A stretch of 48,733 nt of DNA from a virus, in the IMG/VR virus record IMGVR_UViG_3300027754_000009, positions 1-48,733 of that record. The stretch is one strand, 5' to 3'. A program made the position numbers and the translations under genes. Position 1 is the stretch's first letter; every line of letters starts with the position of its first letter. A model generated the notes under the pieces. It saw only the letters and a program-made list of their open reading frames with translations. It had not been told where the DNA came from and searched no databases. This document shows, piece by piece, positions 38,256-46,537 of this stretch.

Positions 38256-38545
38256 GCGCGCGTGCGCTGTCGGACATCGTCGCGGAAATGCGCGCGCTGC
38301 GTGAATCTGCCGATACGGATGAGCCGATGTTTAGTTCAAGCTATTTCGACGCGCTGCACGCGCAGGCCTGCACCGCAGCCGACGCCGAGGAGGCCGCGGC
38401 GTGGCGGGCCTACAACGATTACGTCATCGATGAGTGCGCGTGGCAAGCGCGCACAGCAGCGATTGATTCGCTATGGGACACCGTGCGGACGCTCACGCGC
38501 TACAGCATGGCGCACCGGGCGGACATGGAACAGGACCTGGCGTAA
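38252..38545 (+). CDS. Unknown early protein, 97 residues
   Basis: ATGA overlap with the preceding peptide. Sequence MSARALSDIVAEMRALRESA, acidic and Ala-rich throughout, with Trp/Tyr pairs (AAAWRAYNDYVIDECAW). Helical. Not recognised. It directly precedes the Bet recombinase. Confidence 0.6.
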   Translation: MSARALSDIVAEMRALRESADTDEPMFSSSYFDALHAQACTAADAEEAAAWRAYNDYVIDECAWQARTAAIDSLWDTVRTLTRYSMAHRADMEQDLA

Positions 38546-38567
38546 GCCGGCCCAAGAAGGATAAAAA

Positions 38568-39470
38568 ATGGGACAGATGGAAATCACAGGCAGCTCGCAG
38601 GCTCTTGCGCCGGTGCGCGACTTCTCGGCGGCAGAGATGGACGTCATCAAAACCGTCATCGCGCGCGGCGCGTCCGACGTTGAACTCAAGATGTTCGTGG
38701 CAATGGCCACCAAGCTTGGCCTCGACCCGCTGAGCAAACAGATCTACTGCGTCAAGCGCCACGTGAAGCAGGCCAACGGCCAGTGGGTCGACGCAATAAC
38801 GATTGTCGTCGGCATCGACGGCTACCGGCTGGCGGCGGACCGCACCGGGCGCTACTGCCCCGGCCGTGCGCCGACCTACGAATACGACGACGACGGGCGC
38901 GTGACGTCGGCCACGGCGTACGTGCTCAAGCTCGCCGGTGGCGCGTGGCACGAAGTGTCGGCCGTCGCATTCTGGGACGAGTACGCGCAGACAAACAAAG
39001 AAGGCGCGCCGACAGCAATGTGGGTCAAGATGCCGCGGCTCATGCTGGGCAAGTGCGCCGAAGCGCTTGCGCTGCGCCGGGCCTTCCCGGCTGAACTCTC
39101 GGGCGTCTACACCGAGGATGAGATGGCGCAGGCGCAAAACGACGCGCCTCCTGCGATGGTCGCGCATCCCGTCGTCAACGCGCCACCGGCCATCACGGCG
39201 CCGGCGGCAACGGCAAAGCCGCACAGCGGGAATGTTGGTGACGCCATGTGGAAGATGGAAATCTCCGCGCTCGGCGTCAAGGCGAAATCAATTATCAAAG
39301 AAGTCGCCGACTTGCCCGACGAGCAGCGCGAGCGACTGGTGAACGCGATGAAGATCGCGCGCGACGTGCTGAGCCAGAACGGGTCCAGCACCGCAGACCA
39401 TCGCGCGTTCGCGATCTCGGCGCTCAAGCGCGCCATCGGGATCGAGAAGGAAAAATCGCAGCAGGCGTAG
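38568..39470 (+). CDS. bet: Bet/RecT-type single-strand annealing recombinase
   Basis: A 300-residue protein, AAGGA six bases before the ATG. Redbeta family motifs: GLDPLSKQIYCVKRHVK (residues ~51-67), TIVVGIDGYRLAADRTG, MWVKMPRLMLGKCAEALALR. It anneals single strands during phage recombination. The usual partner exonuclease (lambda Exo or RecE) is not seen next to it; VRR-NUC, HNH and PD-(D/E)XK nucleases elsewhere might serve. The C-terminal 90 residues are a variable linker and helical tail. Confidence 0.93.
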   Translation: MGQMEITGSSQALAPVRDFSAAEMDVIKTVIARGASDVELKMFVAMATKLGLDPLSKQIYCVKRHVKQANGQWVDAITIVVGIDGYRLAADRTGRYCPGRAPTYEYDDDGRVTSATAYVLKLAGGAWHEVSAVAFWDEYAQTNKEGAPTAMWVKMPRLMLGKCAEALALRRAFPAELSGVYTEDEMAQAQNDAPPAMVAHPVVNAPPAITAPAATAKPHSGNVGDAMWKMEISALGVKAKSIIKEVADLPDEQRERLVNAMKIARDVLSQNGSSTADHRAFAISALKRAIGIEKEKSQQA

Positions 39471-39520
39471 ATCGGCCAGGGCTTCGGCGGCGCAGGCTGT
39501 CGGAGCATTCAGGAGAAAAA

Positions 39521-39829
39521 ATGATTCAGGAAACGATTCAGGAAATGATCGACTACGACAAAGACCTTATCGAGCCCGGCCGCGACTGGGGCAACGTGTG
39601 GCGACGTAACGCCGTCGCCCTGCTCACGCGCACCAACATGGATCTGCACTGGCTGTACACCATGCGCGACGTCGACGCGGCGTGCGATGAGCTGCTCAGC
39701 AGCACAGAGCCCGTGCGCGTGTCGTTCAACGCGTTTATGCGCGCGCCGGAGCGCATCAGGCACCTGTGCGTGGACGACCTTGAATGCAAGCACGCGAATG
39801 CGGCATACCGGGCGTTTTTCAACCGCTAG
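39521..39829 (+). CDS. Unknown early protein, 102 residues
   Basis: ATG 39521 with AGGAG six bases upstream. Sequence MIQETIQEMIDYDKDLIEPG, charged and helical, with Trp/His-rich middle (NMDLHWLYTMRDVD) and FNAFMRAPERIRHL. Not recognised. It follows bet by 50 bases. The 39248 extension is a shadow of bet. Confidence 0.6.
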   Translation: MIQETIQEMIDYDKDLIEPGRDWGNVWRRNAVALLTRTNMDLHWLYTMRDVDAACDELLSSTEPVRVSFNAFMRAPERIRHLCVDDLECKHANAAYRAFFNR

Positions 39830-39870
39830 TTGATTTGCCCGGCGGCACAGGTCGCCGGGCGCATCAAATC

Positions 39871-40251
39871 ATGGACACGAAAAGATTCACCCGCAATTAC
39901 CTTGGCAGCCAGTGGCACACACAGGAAGGCGCGTTCCGCTGCATATCGCACGTGCTGGCCGGCATCGCGCTCACGATTTCGCGCGGCGATTTGCTCGACG
40001 AAGCGCAGATTGCCGACCTGGAGGAAATTGCAAAAGAGAAGTCGCTCTGGCCCGAAACGCGCAAAACGGTCAACAAGCTGTTTGCCGAAAACAAAGCGCA
40101 AAACGAAGAAACTCAAAAGATGCAAGACACCCTTTTGGCGCTCGGAGAGCACCAGCGCGAACGCAATCGCATTTTCATAGAACGGGCGCGCGCCGTATTT
40201 CGCGCGGCCGACGATGACAGCAACGACAACAAGAGCGCTTCGGAGGCTTAG
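39871..40251 (+). CDS. Unknown helical early protein, 126 residues
   Basis: ATG 39871 (MDTKRFTRNYLGSQWHTQEG). Helical and charged, with HVLAGIALTISRGDLLDEAQ and a coiled C-terminal half. No ribosome site; just upstream a hairpin GCCCGGCG/CGCCGGGC (39837-39844 with 39853-39860) occupies the leader without a T-run. Upstream ATG at 39784 is in-frame but inside the previous gene. Confidence 0.55.
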   Translation: MDTKRFTRNYLGSQWHTQEGAFRCISHVLAGIALTISRGDLLDEAQIADLEEIAKEKSLWPETRKTVNKLFAENKAQNEETQKMQDTLLALGEHQRERNRIFIERARAVFRAADDDSNDNKSASEA

Positions 40252-40270
40252 GTCGCCGGCATTACTCACC

Positions 40271-40660
40271 ATGAACCACGAAGACGCAAGACGCATCATT
40301 GACGAGCTGAGCAACGCGCGCACCGCGATCGACGCAGCAACCGTTGAGCGCGACATGCTCATCGACTCCCTGCTTACGCTCGAACAGAAGGCGCAGATCC
40401 AAGAAATCCGCGACGAGTTCGACGAGCGCATCGACGCCGCGCGTGCCACTGCGGAATTGATGGAAGCGCAGGCGAAAGCCGCGGTGAAGGAAATCGGCGA
40501 GTCGGTCAAGGGCGAGCGCATGACGGCCGTGTGGTCCAGGCCGCAGGTGACGTGGGACGGCGACGGCCTGCTCGCCATGGCTAAAAATCCAGAGTTTGTC
40601 TGGCTCAAAGAATTCATGAAATGCGGAGAGCCGCGAATCTCCATCAGGACGCGATCATGA
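40271..40660 (+). CDS. Gam-like / conserved early coiled-coil protein
   Basis: A 129-residue protein (MNHEDARRIIDELSNARTAI). A coiled coil (residues 1-90) is followed by AVWSRPQVTWDGDGLLAMAK and CGEPRISIRTRS. This end resembles a conserved family often found next to phage recombinases, in which the sequence VKGExxxAVxSRxxVxWD recurs. Whether it protects DNA ends like Gam is not established. Its location soon after bet agrees. Confidence 0.6.
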   Translation: MNHEDARRIIDELSNARTAIDAATVERDMLIDSLLTLEQKAQIQEIRDEFDERIDAARATAELMEAQAKAAVKEIGESVKGERMTAVWSRPQVTWDGDGLLAMAKNPEFVWLKEFMKCGEPRISIRTRS

Positions 40661-41220
40661 CACCAGAACAAATCGAAGTCACCACGGTTTCGGCCACGTG
40701 GAATCCTGAACGCGCTGATAAAGCCTTCGCAGATGGCCGGCATGCCGTCAGTCTCGCCTTTATGGCGAATCCGGATTCACTCAAGGGCGTTCAGCGTGTC
40801 GTCGTGGACGCCGACGCGTGGTCCATGCATATCTACCGCTCAGGAGAACCGAGCGACGAGCAAATGCATTTGTGGGAAGAGGTGCGGGAAGGCGCGCGGG
40901 AAGGCGCGCGGGAAGGCACGGAAATCTATTGGTATGACGTATCGGAGTTGTGGACCAACGCAAAAAGTTTTCGGGATCAACACGGCGTAATTGAAAGTTT
41001 AGACGTAAGCCTGCACGGACTGATTGAAACCTTTCAAAGGTTTATAGGCGGCAAATGCCAAGACGATGACGCGTTGGGCGCGTCTTATCTTTGTTTTTAC
41101 ACAGACGCTGTTATTCATCCGCTTATTTACGACATCGTGAACGCCATCGCGTTGCAGACACACCTGCGCATGACGGCGCTGCAGAAGCGCGCCATTGGCG
41201 ACAAGGACATCGCGCAATGA
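40657..41220 (+). CDS. Unknown early protein with REGA tandem repeat
   Basis: 187 residues, ATGA overlap. Mixed alpha/beta N-terminus (TWNPERADKAFADGRHAVSL, RVVVDADAWSMHIYRSG), a three-copy REGA repeat at residues ~76-88, then an acidic/aromatic region. Function unknown; the fold near VVVDADAWSMHIYR suggests a ligand- or nucleic-acid-binding beta domain, without family support. Confidence 0.6.
   Translation: MTPEQIEVTTVSATWNPERADKAFADGRHAVSLAFMANPDSLKGVQRVVVDADAWSMHIYRSGEPSDEQMHLWEEVREGAREGAREGTEIYWYDVSELWTNAKSFRDQHGVIESLDVSLHGLIETFQRFIGGKCQDDDALGASYLCFYTDAVIHPLIYDIVNAIALQTHLRMTALQKRAIGDKDIAQ
40882..40917 (+). repeat. 12-bp tandem repeat in coding sequence
   Basis: Three copies of a 12-base unit (GYGCGGGAAGGC) in frame, coding for repeated Arg-Glu-Gly-Ala. 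A short expansion-prone microsatellite inside the 40657 gene. Confidence 0.85.
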
Positions 41221-41489
41221 GTTTCGGAATATTTTGCATTGCTTGCGGCGCAACTGACTGCGATTTTGAAAAACATCACTATCCGGTTCCAAGACTTGCA
41301 GGCGGAAAGAGCACCATATCGCTGTGCAGAACGTGCCACAACCTGGTATCTCGCATTCCTTTGAAAGACTGGCCGTGGGAAGTTTACAAAGCGGTAATTG
41401 AGTCCGACTTTCGCGGGCCTGCGTTGCTGGCGTTTTTGAAAATCGTTGAAAAGTATTACAGAGAGCCGGAGAACCATGACAACCAATGA
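41217..41489 (+). CDS. HNH endonuclease
   Basis: A 90-residue protein, ATG overlapping previous stop (ATGA). Cys7 and Cys10 (FCIACGATDC), the HH of FEKHHYPVPRLAGG at 20-21, and Cys37/Cys40-His41 (LCRTCHN) give a zinc-HNH domain. Such small HNH nucleases may nick DNA in recombination or assist packaging. Here it lies in the early operon away from terminase, so recombination is more likely. No homing-type target is visible. Confidence 0.85.
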   Translation: MSFGIFCIACGATDCDFEKHHYPVPRLAGGKSTISLCRTCHNLVSRIPLKDWPWEVYKAVIESDFRGPALLAFLKIVEKYYREPENHDNQ

Positions 41490-41709
41490 AAGACTCCTGC
41501 TGGAAATGCTTCGCGCGGTAACGCTCGTGCTGCGCGTGCTGCTCGGGCACACGGAAATGGCGCACGCGCAATCGGCGCGCAACATCGCCACGGACGTATT
41601 TACCGACGATTCGTATCGCGCGCTCACACCTGCGATGCGCGCCGTATTTGCCGACGCGGGCACAGCCATCACCGACGCCGCAGGCGCGGTGAAAGGATTG
41701 AAGCCGTGA
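41476..41709 (+). CDS. Unknown small early protein, 77 residues
   Basis: ATG 41476 overlaps the HNH stop by 14 bases. Helical (MTTNERLLLEMLRAVTLVLR), Ala-rich C-terminus. Not recognised. Confidence 0.55.
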   Translation: MTTNERLLLEMLRAVTLVLRVLLGHTEMAHAQSARNIATDVFTDDSYRALTPAMRAVFADAGTAITDAAGAVKGLKP

Positions 41710-41942
41710 CTCCGCAGCAGAAAGACATCGTAATCCGCATGCTCACCGAGTCGCTGCAGGCGCTCTCCTGCCCGCACGCTCACGCAAGAAAAATTATTGC
41801 GCAGCATCGCGACGACATCGGACGGCTTCGCGCGCAGATTGTGGCTGAGCCGACGGACGAAGGCGCGGGGCTGTTGCTTGTGCACGAAGCGCAGCTCGCG
41901 CTGTGGGCCGCGTGGAAATCGGCGACGGACGCCGCGCAATAA
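41706..41942 (+). CDS. Unknown small early protein, 78 residues
   Basis: GTG start 41706 overlapping the previous stop as GTGA. Sequence MTPQQKDIVIRMLTESLQAL with CPHAHARKIIAQHRDD and a coiled helical end. Not recognised. Confidence 0.6.
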   Translation: MTPQQKDIVIRMLTESLQALSCPHAHARKIIAQHRDDIGRLRAQIVAEPTDEGAGLLLVHEAQLALWAAWKSATDAAQ

Positions 41943-41954
41943 ACCGGGAATTTT

Positions 41955-42758
41955 ATGAGTGAAGAAAATTTCGAAATCGGCGTGCTGCCATTTGGAAAAC
42001 TGGCGGCAATGGTGAACAGCGTTTCGTATCTCGCCAGGCTCAACCGCGAGTGCTACCGCTCTGTTTATTTTGCCGTGAAGGACGGCGCGCTGCGCCTGTT
42101 CGCCACCGACGGAATATCGGCCGCGTGGATTACGCACCCGGTTGAAGCCGGCGACTGCGAGAGCATCGCCGCAAACAACGCGGAGCTGGAAACGGCAGTT
42201 GCTTCGTTTAAAAAAGACGCCGCAAAGCAGAACGTGTTTTTGTCGCGCGTTGGCAACGAGCTCGTGCTGGAATCGTACGGCCTTGCGCAGCGGCGCGCGT
42301 CGATTGCAAGCAGCATTAAGTACGAGTCTCTAACGGCGCACAAGATCCCGGCGGCAAGCGCGCACGTCAACGTCAAAGACGCTTTGAAGGCACTGACTTC
42401 AATTTCAAAAAATCACAAAACCATTGCGATTCACTTTCAGCGCGGCGACGAAGCAACTGCGGCGTGGATGGACGTAAAAATAAAAACCGTCAACACCGAA
42501 GCTTCCTTTAAATCGCACGCCACGTGGAGCCCGGTGCTCGCGCTCTCAGGCGCAGCGGCCTGCCCTGCTCTCGGCGACGGCAAAAGCTTTCGCTTGTATT
42601 TTCAGACAAAATTTTTTATAGACGCGCTGAGGCATTCCGGGAAAGAAGCCATCGTGCGTATGTTTCCATCGCATCCGACGGGATACGGCGGCGTGTCTGT
42701 AACGGGCGACAACGAATGCACGCATCTCATCAGCCCGGTCAAGGAAACGGCGGTTTGA
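41955..42758 (+). CDS. Possible DNA sliding clamp-like protein
   Basis: 267 residues (MSEENFEIGVLPFGKLAAMV). VYFAVKDGALRLFATDGISA early on, and a C-terminal VSVTGDNECTHLISPVKE that is similar to the end of bacterial beta clamps, where a final strand reads VxMPMR. The alternating strand/loop pattern with repeated hydrophobic/charged positions agrees with a clamp domain, but two or three domains would need about 370 residues for DnaN and it is shorter. No polymerase is in the window. Confidence is moderate; it could be another beta-rich protein. Confidence 0.5.
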   Translation: MSEENFEIGVLPFGKLAAMVNSVSYLARLNRECYRSVYFAVKDGALRLFATDGISAAWITHPVEAGDCESIAANNAELETAVASFKKDAAKQNVFLSRVGNELVLESYGLAQRRASIASSIKYESLTAHKIPAASAHVNVKDALKALTSISKNHKTIAIHFQRGDEATAAWMDVKIKTVNTEASFKSHATWSPVLALSGAAACPALGDGKSFRLYFQTKFFIDALRHSGKEAIVRMFPSHPTGYGGVSVTGDNECTHLISPVKETAV

Positions 42759-42759
42759 A

Positions 42760-42990
42760 ATGAACATCGACGAAATCATTATCCAGATGAACCGCACGGC
42801 TGCGCCCGCTCGCAGCGAGTCTATCGAGTCCGTCGCCGCGCGGATCGAAGTCATGCATTCCCTTCTCGCACGCGCGAAGGAGCTGGGCCGCAGCCCTGAG
42901 ATGCGCGCGCGAATTTTGCACAACACGCTCGTGCCGCAGATGCGCGTACGCATGCGCGAGCTGTTTTGCGCGGAAGGAATCCAACTGTGA
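42760..42990 (+). CDS. Unknown small helical protein, 76 residues
   Basis: ATG directly after the previous stop. MNIDEIIIQMNRTAAPARSE followed by charged helices (ARIEVMHSLLARAKELGRS). Coupled to the next gene by GTGA. Not recognised. Confidence 0.55.
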   Translation: MNIDEIIIQMNRTAAPARSESIESVAARIEVMHSLLARAKELGRSPEMRARILHNTLVPQMRVRMRELFCAEGIQL

Positions 42991-43232
42991 AAAAAGAAAT
43001 TGCCAGCAACCTGCTCATCGAAGAAATCCGCGCCGTCAGTCGTCACACTCGCGGCGACGCCACCGACGTGCTCGCGCAAAAATTGCGCCGCGTTCTGGAA
43101 ATTGAGCGCGAAGCCCGCATCGGAAACAGGATCGACGCGGGCGTTCGCGCCGAAATTGAACGGGCGCACGACCAGCTTCAGCGCGGCATCCTGCATCGTT
43201 TGGGAATCACGCGCACGGAATGGTGGTACTGA
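42987..43232 (+). CDS. Unknown small helical protein, 81 residues
   Basis: GTG 42987 with GGAAGGA upstream; a TTG at 42966 is possible but less well placed. Charged helical sequence (MKKEIASNLLIEEIRAVSRH), ending ITRTEWWY. The stop overlaps the next ATG (TGATG). Not recognised. Confidence 0.55.
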   Translation: MKKEIASNLLIEEIRAVSRHTRGDATDVLAQKLRRVLEIEREARIGNRIDAGVRAEIERAHDQLQRGILHRLGITRTEWWY

Positions 43233-43615
43233 TGCCAACGCGCTACGTCAACCTTACGACGCATGACGTGCGCGTGTATACCGGACACTGCCACGATCCA
43301 TACTCCGACCGGAATTTGGAGAACTGGATCATGCTCCCGTATACCGGCTTGGTAGCGCGCGTGGATTCAATCTCAGAGACGACCAGCGTTGGCGGCGTCC
43401 AAACGCTGCGCATGCACATGGGCGCAACCGTTGGAATTCCAGGCGCTCAGCCTGGCGTTGTCTATGTCACGTCTTCGCTCAGCGCGCGCACTGCAATGCG
43501 CATCGACGTTGTCAGCCCGGACATTGACCGGAGCCCGGTGCTCGACAGTCAGGACAGAATTTACGCCGTGCGCGGCTGGAAGCAGTGGATTGAAAAGGAA
43601 AGCGAAGGCGAATGA
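43232..43615 (+). CDS. Conserved phage protein of unknown function, 127 residues
   Basis: ATG 43232 (MPTRYVNLTTHDVRVYTGHC). Pattern NLTxHDVxVY, LVARVDSISETT, GAQPGVVYVTSSLSARTAM, DVVSPDIDRSP and GRIYAVRGW-like end resembles a widespread phage/bacterial family in which a first strand with NLTPH and a middle VxxSxL occur. Its function is not known to me. Strand-rich. Confidence 0.65.
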   Translation: MPTRYVNLTTHDVRVYTGHCHDPYSDRNLENWIMLPYTGLVARVDSISETTSVGGVQTLRMHMGATVGIPGAQPGVVYVTSSLSARTAMRIDVVSPDIDRSPVLDSQDRIYAVRGWKQWIEKESEGE

Positions 43616-43881
43616 ACCGCGACGAACTTCTTTCTGCGCTCAACGCGTGCGGGTGGCGCGCAAAAGCGGCGGCGGAGATGCTGCACTTTTCGCCTCACAC
43701 TGTAAACCTTTACACCCGCATTTACCGGCTGTATGCGCTGCGCCCGTGCTCCGTGTGCGGCAGGCAGTGGGAGCGCACAAACATGCGCCGCGTGTGCAGC
43801 GACGGGTGCCGCGTGCAGGCCAATCGCAAAAGAGCGAGCGCGTACAAACGACGACGCGCCGCGGCACAGGTGCGATGGTGA
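43612..43881 (+). CDS. Small HTH plus zinc-knuckle protein
   Basis: 89 residues. An N-terminal HTH-like region (LNACGWRAKAAAEMLHFSPH) and a knuckle with cysteines 46/49/62/66 (C-x2-C-x12-C-x3-C), then a very basic tail (KRASAYKRRRAAAQ). The knuckle is a relative of those in the 31534-33218 genes. Overlaps its neighbours (ATGA and within the next gene). Likely DNA-binding. Confidence 0.7.
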   Translation: MNRDELLSALNACGWRAKAAAEMLHFSPHTVNLYTRIYRLYALRPCSVCGRQWERTNMRRVCSDGCRVQANRKRASAYKRRRAAAQVRW

Positions 43882-44255
43882 TCGCAGCTGTGCTCACCCT
43901 GACGCTCAGCATCAGCGCCTACACCCCATCCGCTAACGCCATCAGCAGCGGGCGCATCATGGCGGACGGACGCGCGCCTTTCTTCGGCGCGTTCGCCTGC
44001 CCGCACAACATCCCGCTCGGTTCGCGCGTCACGCTCATCGGCCGCATCGCCGAACGCGCGCGCGCAATGCGCCTGCCCGTCGTCGGCGTGTGCGCAGACC
44101 GATTCTCGCGGCAATACGCGAGCGGGCATCTTGATATCTGCATCCCGCAGTCCTATGCGGGATTTGGGAATTCGGCGCGCCTGCGCTGGGCGTATCTCTG
44201 GGGACGCGCGCGCGGACAGGTCGTCATTGACACCAGCACAATGGAGAACAGATAA
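43875..44255 (+). CDS. Secreted 3D/barwin-like protein
   Basis: 126 residues. N-terminal signal-like stretch (MVIAAVLTLTLSISAYTPSA) followed by GRIMADGRAPFFGAFACP, IPLGSRVTLIGRI, VVGVCADRFSRQYASGHLDI. This resembles RlpA/3D-domain (double-psi barrel) proteins that act on cell-wall glycan; the Asp of VCADRF and HLDI would be in the site. Finding a secreted wall-active protein in the early operon, away from the lysis genes, is unexpected. The longer upstream frame is a shadow. Confidence 0.6.
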   Translation: MVIAAVLTLTLSISAYTPSANAISSGRIMADGRAPFFGAFACPHNIPLGSRVTLIGRIAERARAMRLPVVGVCADRFSRQYASGHLDICIPQSYAGFGNSARLRWAYLWGRARGQVVIDTSTMENR

Positions 44256-44428
44256 TGGACGCAGAGATTGAAACGTGCGACGGCGGCGAGATGTTGCCGT
44301 GGGTGGTCGCCATCGAAAAGCCTTCCTACGGCGACGACCCATGGTTCCGCTCTTTCTGCCGCGCGATGGCCGAAGGTTTGCTCCACTACAAAAAACAAGA
44401 TGAACACCTCGAACAGCGAGACGAATGA
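44255..44428 (+). CDS. Unknown acidic protein, 57 residues
   Basis: ATG overlaps the previous stop (TAATG). MDAEIETCDGGEMLPWVVAI with later PWFRSFCRAMAEGLLH. It overlaps the recombinase start (44400) by 29 bases. Small acidic proteins at this position may be recombination-directionality factors, but there is no motif evidence. Confidence 0.5.
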   Translation: MDAEIETCDGGEMLPWVVAIEKPSYGDDPWFRSFCRAMAEGLLHYKKQDEHLEQRDE

Positions 44429-46094
44429 ATACTGGCGCTCCGGCGAAATATTCGCGTACGTGCGCAAGTCGCTCGTACTCGGAGAAGAAGATCGCATCAG
44501 CGAAGTCAAGCAGCGCGACTCGATTGCCAGCGAATGCGAGCGCCTTGGGCTTCCGGAGCCGCAGTGGTATTCCGACGTCGACGGACACCGCAGCGGACGG
44601 TACGAACACACGCGGCCCGGCTGGCGCGCATGCAAGTCGCGCTTCCTTGCGTCGCCGCGTTCGGTGCTTGTCGTCTACGAGCTCGACCGCTCGAACCGAA
44701 ACGTGCAGGCGATGGCAGGACTCATTGAGCGGCTCCGCGTCGCGCCTGAGCGGCACCGCATGGTGATGGTGATGAACCGCTACGACTCCGCACGCGATGG
44801 ATACGGCGCGCGTGAAGTTCGAGACCTGCTCGCCGAGTCCGTCAGCGCGCAGTACGAAAGCGACAAGGCGAGCGAGCGGATGGCGGCAACAATCGCGACG
44901 CTCAAACGCCATAAGCTTCCGTGGGGGCAGCCCGCTTACGGATTCGATCGAGTCGGAAGCGGCATGAAGTCGCGGCTGAATCCTGCACCGTTTGCCGAAC
45001 AGGTGAGATTCATTTTTCGCGAGTGGGTTGCTGGCGCCACATTCCGCGCAATTGTTCAGCGCCTGAATTCCGAAGGGCACCACTATCACAAGAGCCGCAT
45101 GACAGGGCGCGCCTCTTACCGCTCGCCTGAGCCGTGGACGTATGCACGCGTCGCCACTTTGCCGGAGATGGTGATGCTCTACGCCGGATACGTGAGCACG
45201 GAAAAAGGCGCGACGGTAAAACATGACGTCAAAGACTGCGATCCGGAAACAATTCTTGCCGACCACGCGCGCCGATACAGATACACCAGGACCGACGCAG
45301 TCACGTCCATCATCGACGACGACATGTGCGCGCAGGTGCTGCGCACGCGGATGGCGTGGGCGCAGCGCAACTCGAGCGGCCACATGCCTAAAGTCCCCCT
45401 GCTCTCCGGGTGCGCGCAACACCTTGGGCAACGCATGCGCTCGCAGACAATGCGCGGGAAGCGCGTCTATCGCACGCGCTGCGTCGGCTCAGTCGTCATC
45501 GACGCCGAGACAGTCGAGAAAGATTTTCTCGGGCACATGGCGGGAATCCGATTCCCGATCGGCGTCGTCAGCGGCATTCGGGCGGCGCTTGAGGAGCTGG
45601 TACCGAGCAAGCGCGATCGCACCAAGGCTCAGACGTCAATCCAGAAATACACGCGCGGCCTTGCGCAAGCCGAGCGCCGCTACACGCTGGGGGAGATTGA
45701 CCGCGCTACGTACAATGCACTGCGGGGCGATTTCTCGCAGAGCATTCTGGAGGCCGAGAAGCTGCTGCGGCAGCCGAGCAGCGCAGACCGCGCCATCGAC
45801 GCGCTCGAGCAGGTCGGCGAAGTGCTTGCCGCTGCGCCTCCGATTGTGCGCCAGCGCGCAGTGACGGCGCTGTTTGAGCGCGTGCAGATTTCGCGCGAAG
45901 GCCGAGTTGTGGAGCTCGTGCCGCGCCCGTGGGCGCGCGAAGCGTTCGGCCTGTTGTCGAATGCGTGGGAGCGTTACCAGGCTCACGAAGAACGACCATT
46001 AAACCGGGGCGTGGTAACAGACGACGACCACATCGCCGCCGAGTCCATACAGTGGGTAATCGACAGGCTCCGGCCTGTCGTAGTTCCGAAATAG
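44400..46094 (+). CDS. Large serine recombinase (integrase)
   Basis: 564 residues from ATG 44400. Catalytic domain: nucleophile in AYVRKSLV (Ser24), HRSGRYEHTRPGW (64-76) and YELDRSNRN (93-101), typical of the resolvase fold. Residues ~190-330 contain a recombinase-type domain (LPWGQPAYGFDRVGSG, GATFRAIVQRLNSEGHHYH). A zinc-ribbon-like region (GCAQHLGQR...YRTRC) is followed by a coiled coil near 430-520 (AEKLLRQPSSADRAIDALEQ). It should integrate the phage at attP/attB. The core site is not identifiable here. It is the last large gene of the early operon. Confidence 0.92.
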   Translation: MNTSNSETNEYWRSGEIFAYVRKSLVLGEEDRISEVKQRDSIASECERLGLPEPQWYSDVDGHRSGRYEHTRPGWRACKSRFLASPRSVLVVYELDRSNRNVQAMAGLIERLRVAPERHRMVMVMNRYDSARDGYGAREVRDLLAESVSAQYESDKASERMAATIATLKRHKLPWGQPAYGFDRVGSGMKSRLNPAPFAEQVRFIFREWVAGATFRAIVQRLNSEGHHYHKSRMTGRASYRSPEPWTYARVATLPEMVMLYAGYVSTEKGATVKHDVKDCDPETILADHARRYRYTRTDAVTSIIDDDMCAQVLRTRMAWAQRNSSGHMPKVPLLSGCAQHLGQRMRSQTMRGKRVYRTRCVGSVVIDAETVEKDFLGHMAGIRFPIGVVSGIRAALEELVPSKRDRTKAQTSIQKYTRGLAQAERRYTLGEIDRATYNALRGDFSQSILEAEKLLRQPSSADRAIDALEQVGEVLAAAPPIVRQRAVTALFERVQISREGRVVELVPRPWAREAFGLLSNAWERYQAHEERPLNRGVVTDDDHIAAESIQWVIDRLRPVVVPK

Positions 46095-46102
46095 AAAACC
46101 AA

Positions 46103-46495
46103 ATGACAACCACACACACCACCACCCTGCCGCTTGAATCGTGGCTTCTCATGACGCAGGTTATCGACAAGCTGCTGTCTGCGCCCTACTCCGGCCGCGA
46201 GTCCGTGGCCGCAGCGTCGCGGCTCATCCGCATGCAGCGCGCCATTGAACGCGCGAAGGATGACTCCGGCCTTGAGCCGGTGACGACAAAAGCCGCAAAG
46301 GAATACGGCGAGCTTGACGAGAAGAGTCAGCGCTACGCGTTCATCGACCGCGAGAAATACGCGCTGTATGTGCAGGCGCGGCGCGCCGTTCTCGAACAGG
46401 ACGTGACGATTGAAGCGCCGGCGATTGCCGAGTCGGACATCTCAATTTCGCTGAACGCTGCGGAACGCGCGGTGATTGAACCGATCGTGAAGTAG
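46103..46495 (+). CDS. Unknown protein after integrase, 130 residues
   Basis: ATG 46103 (MTTTHTTTLPLESWLLMTQV). Helical, charged, with QRYAFIDREKYALYVQARRA and an end ISISLNAAERAVIEPIVK. No ribosome site is obvious. Not recognised; a possible excision partner by position. Confidence 0.55.
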   Translation: MTTTHTTTLPLESWLLMTQVIDKLLSAPYSGRESVAAASRLIRMQRAIERAKDDSGLEPVTTKAAKEYGELDEKSQRYAFIDREKYALYVQARRAVLEQDVTIEAPAIAESDISISLNAAERAVIEPIVK

Positions 46496-46537
46496 CACAT
46501 TTGCGCGATTTGGTTTTGCCGCCTAAAGTTTTGAGCT

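Noticed and set aside
43722-45431. 569-codon minus frame opposite the recombinase N-terminus
   Set aside because: Arg/Ala/His-rich shadow; the plus frame has serine-recombinase catalytic motifs.
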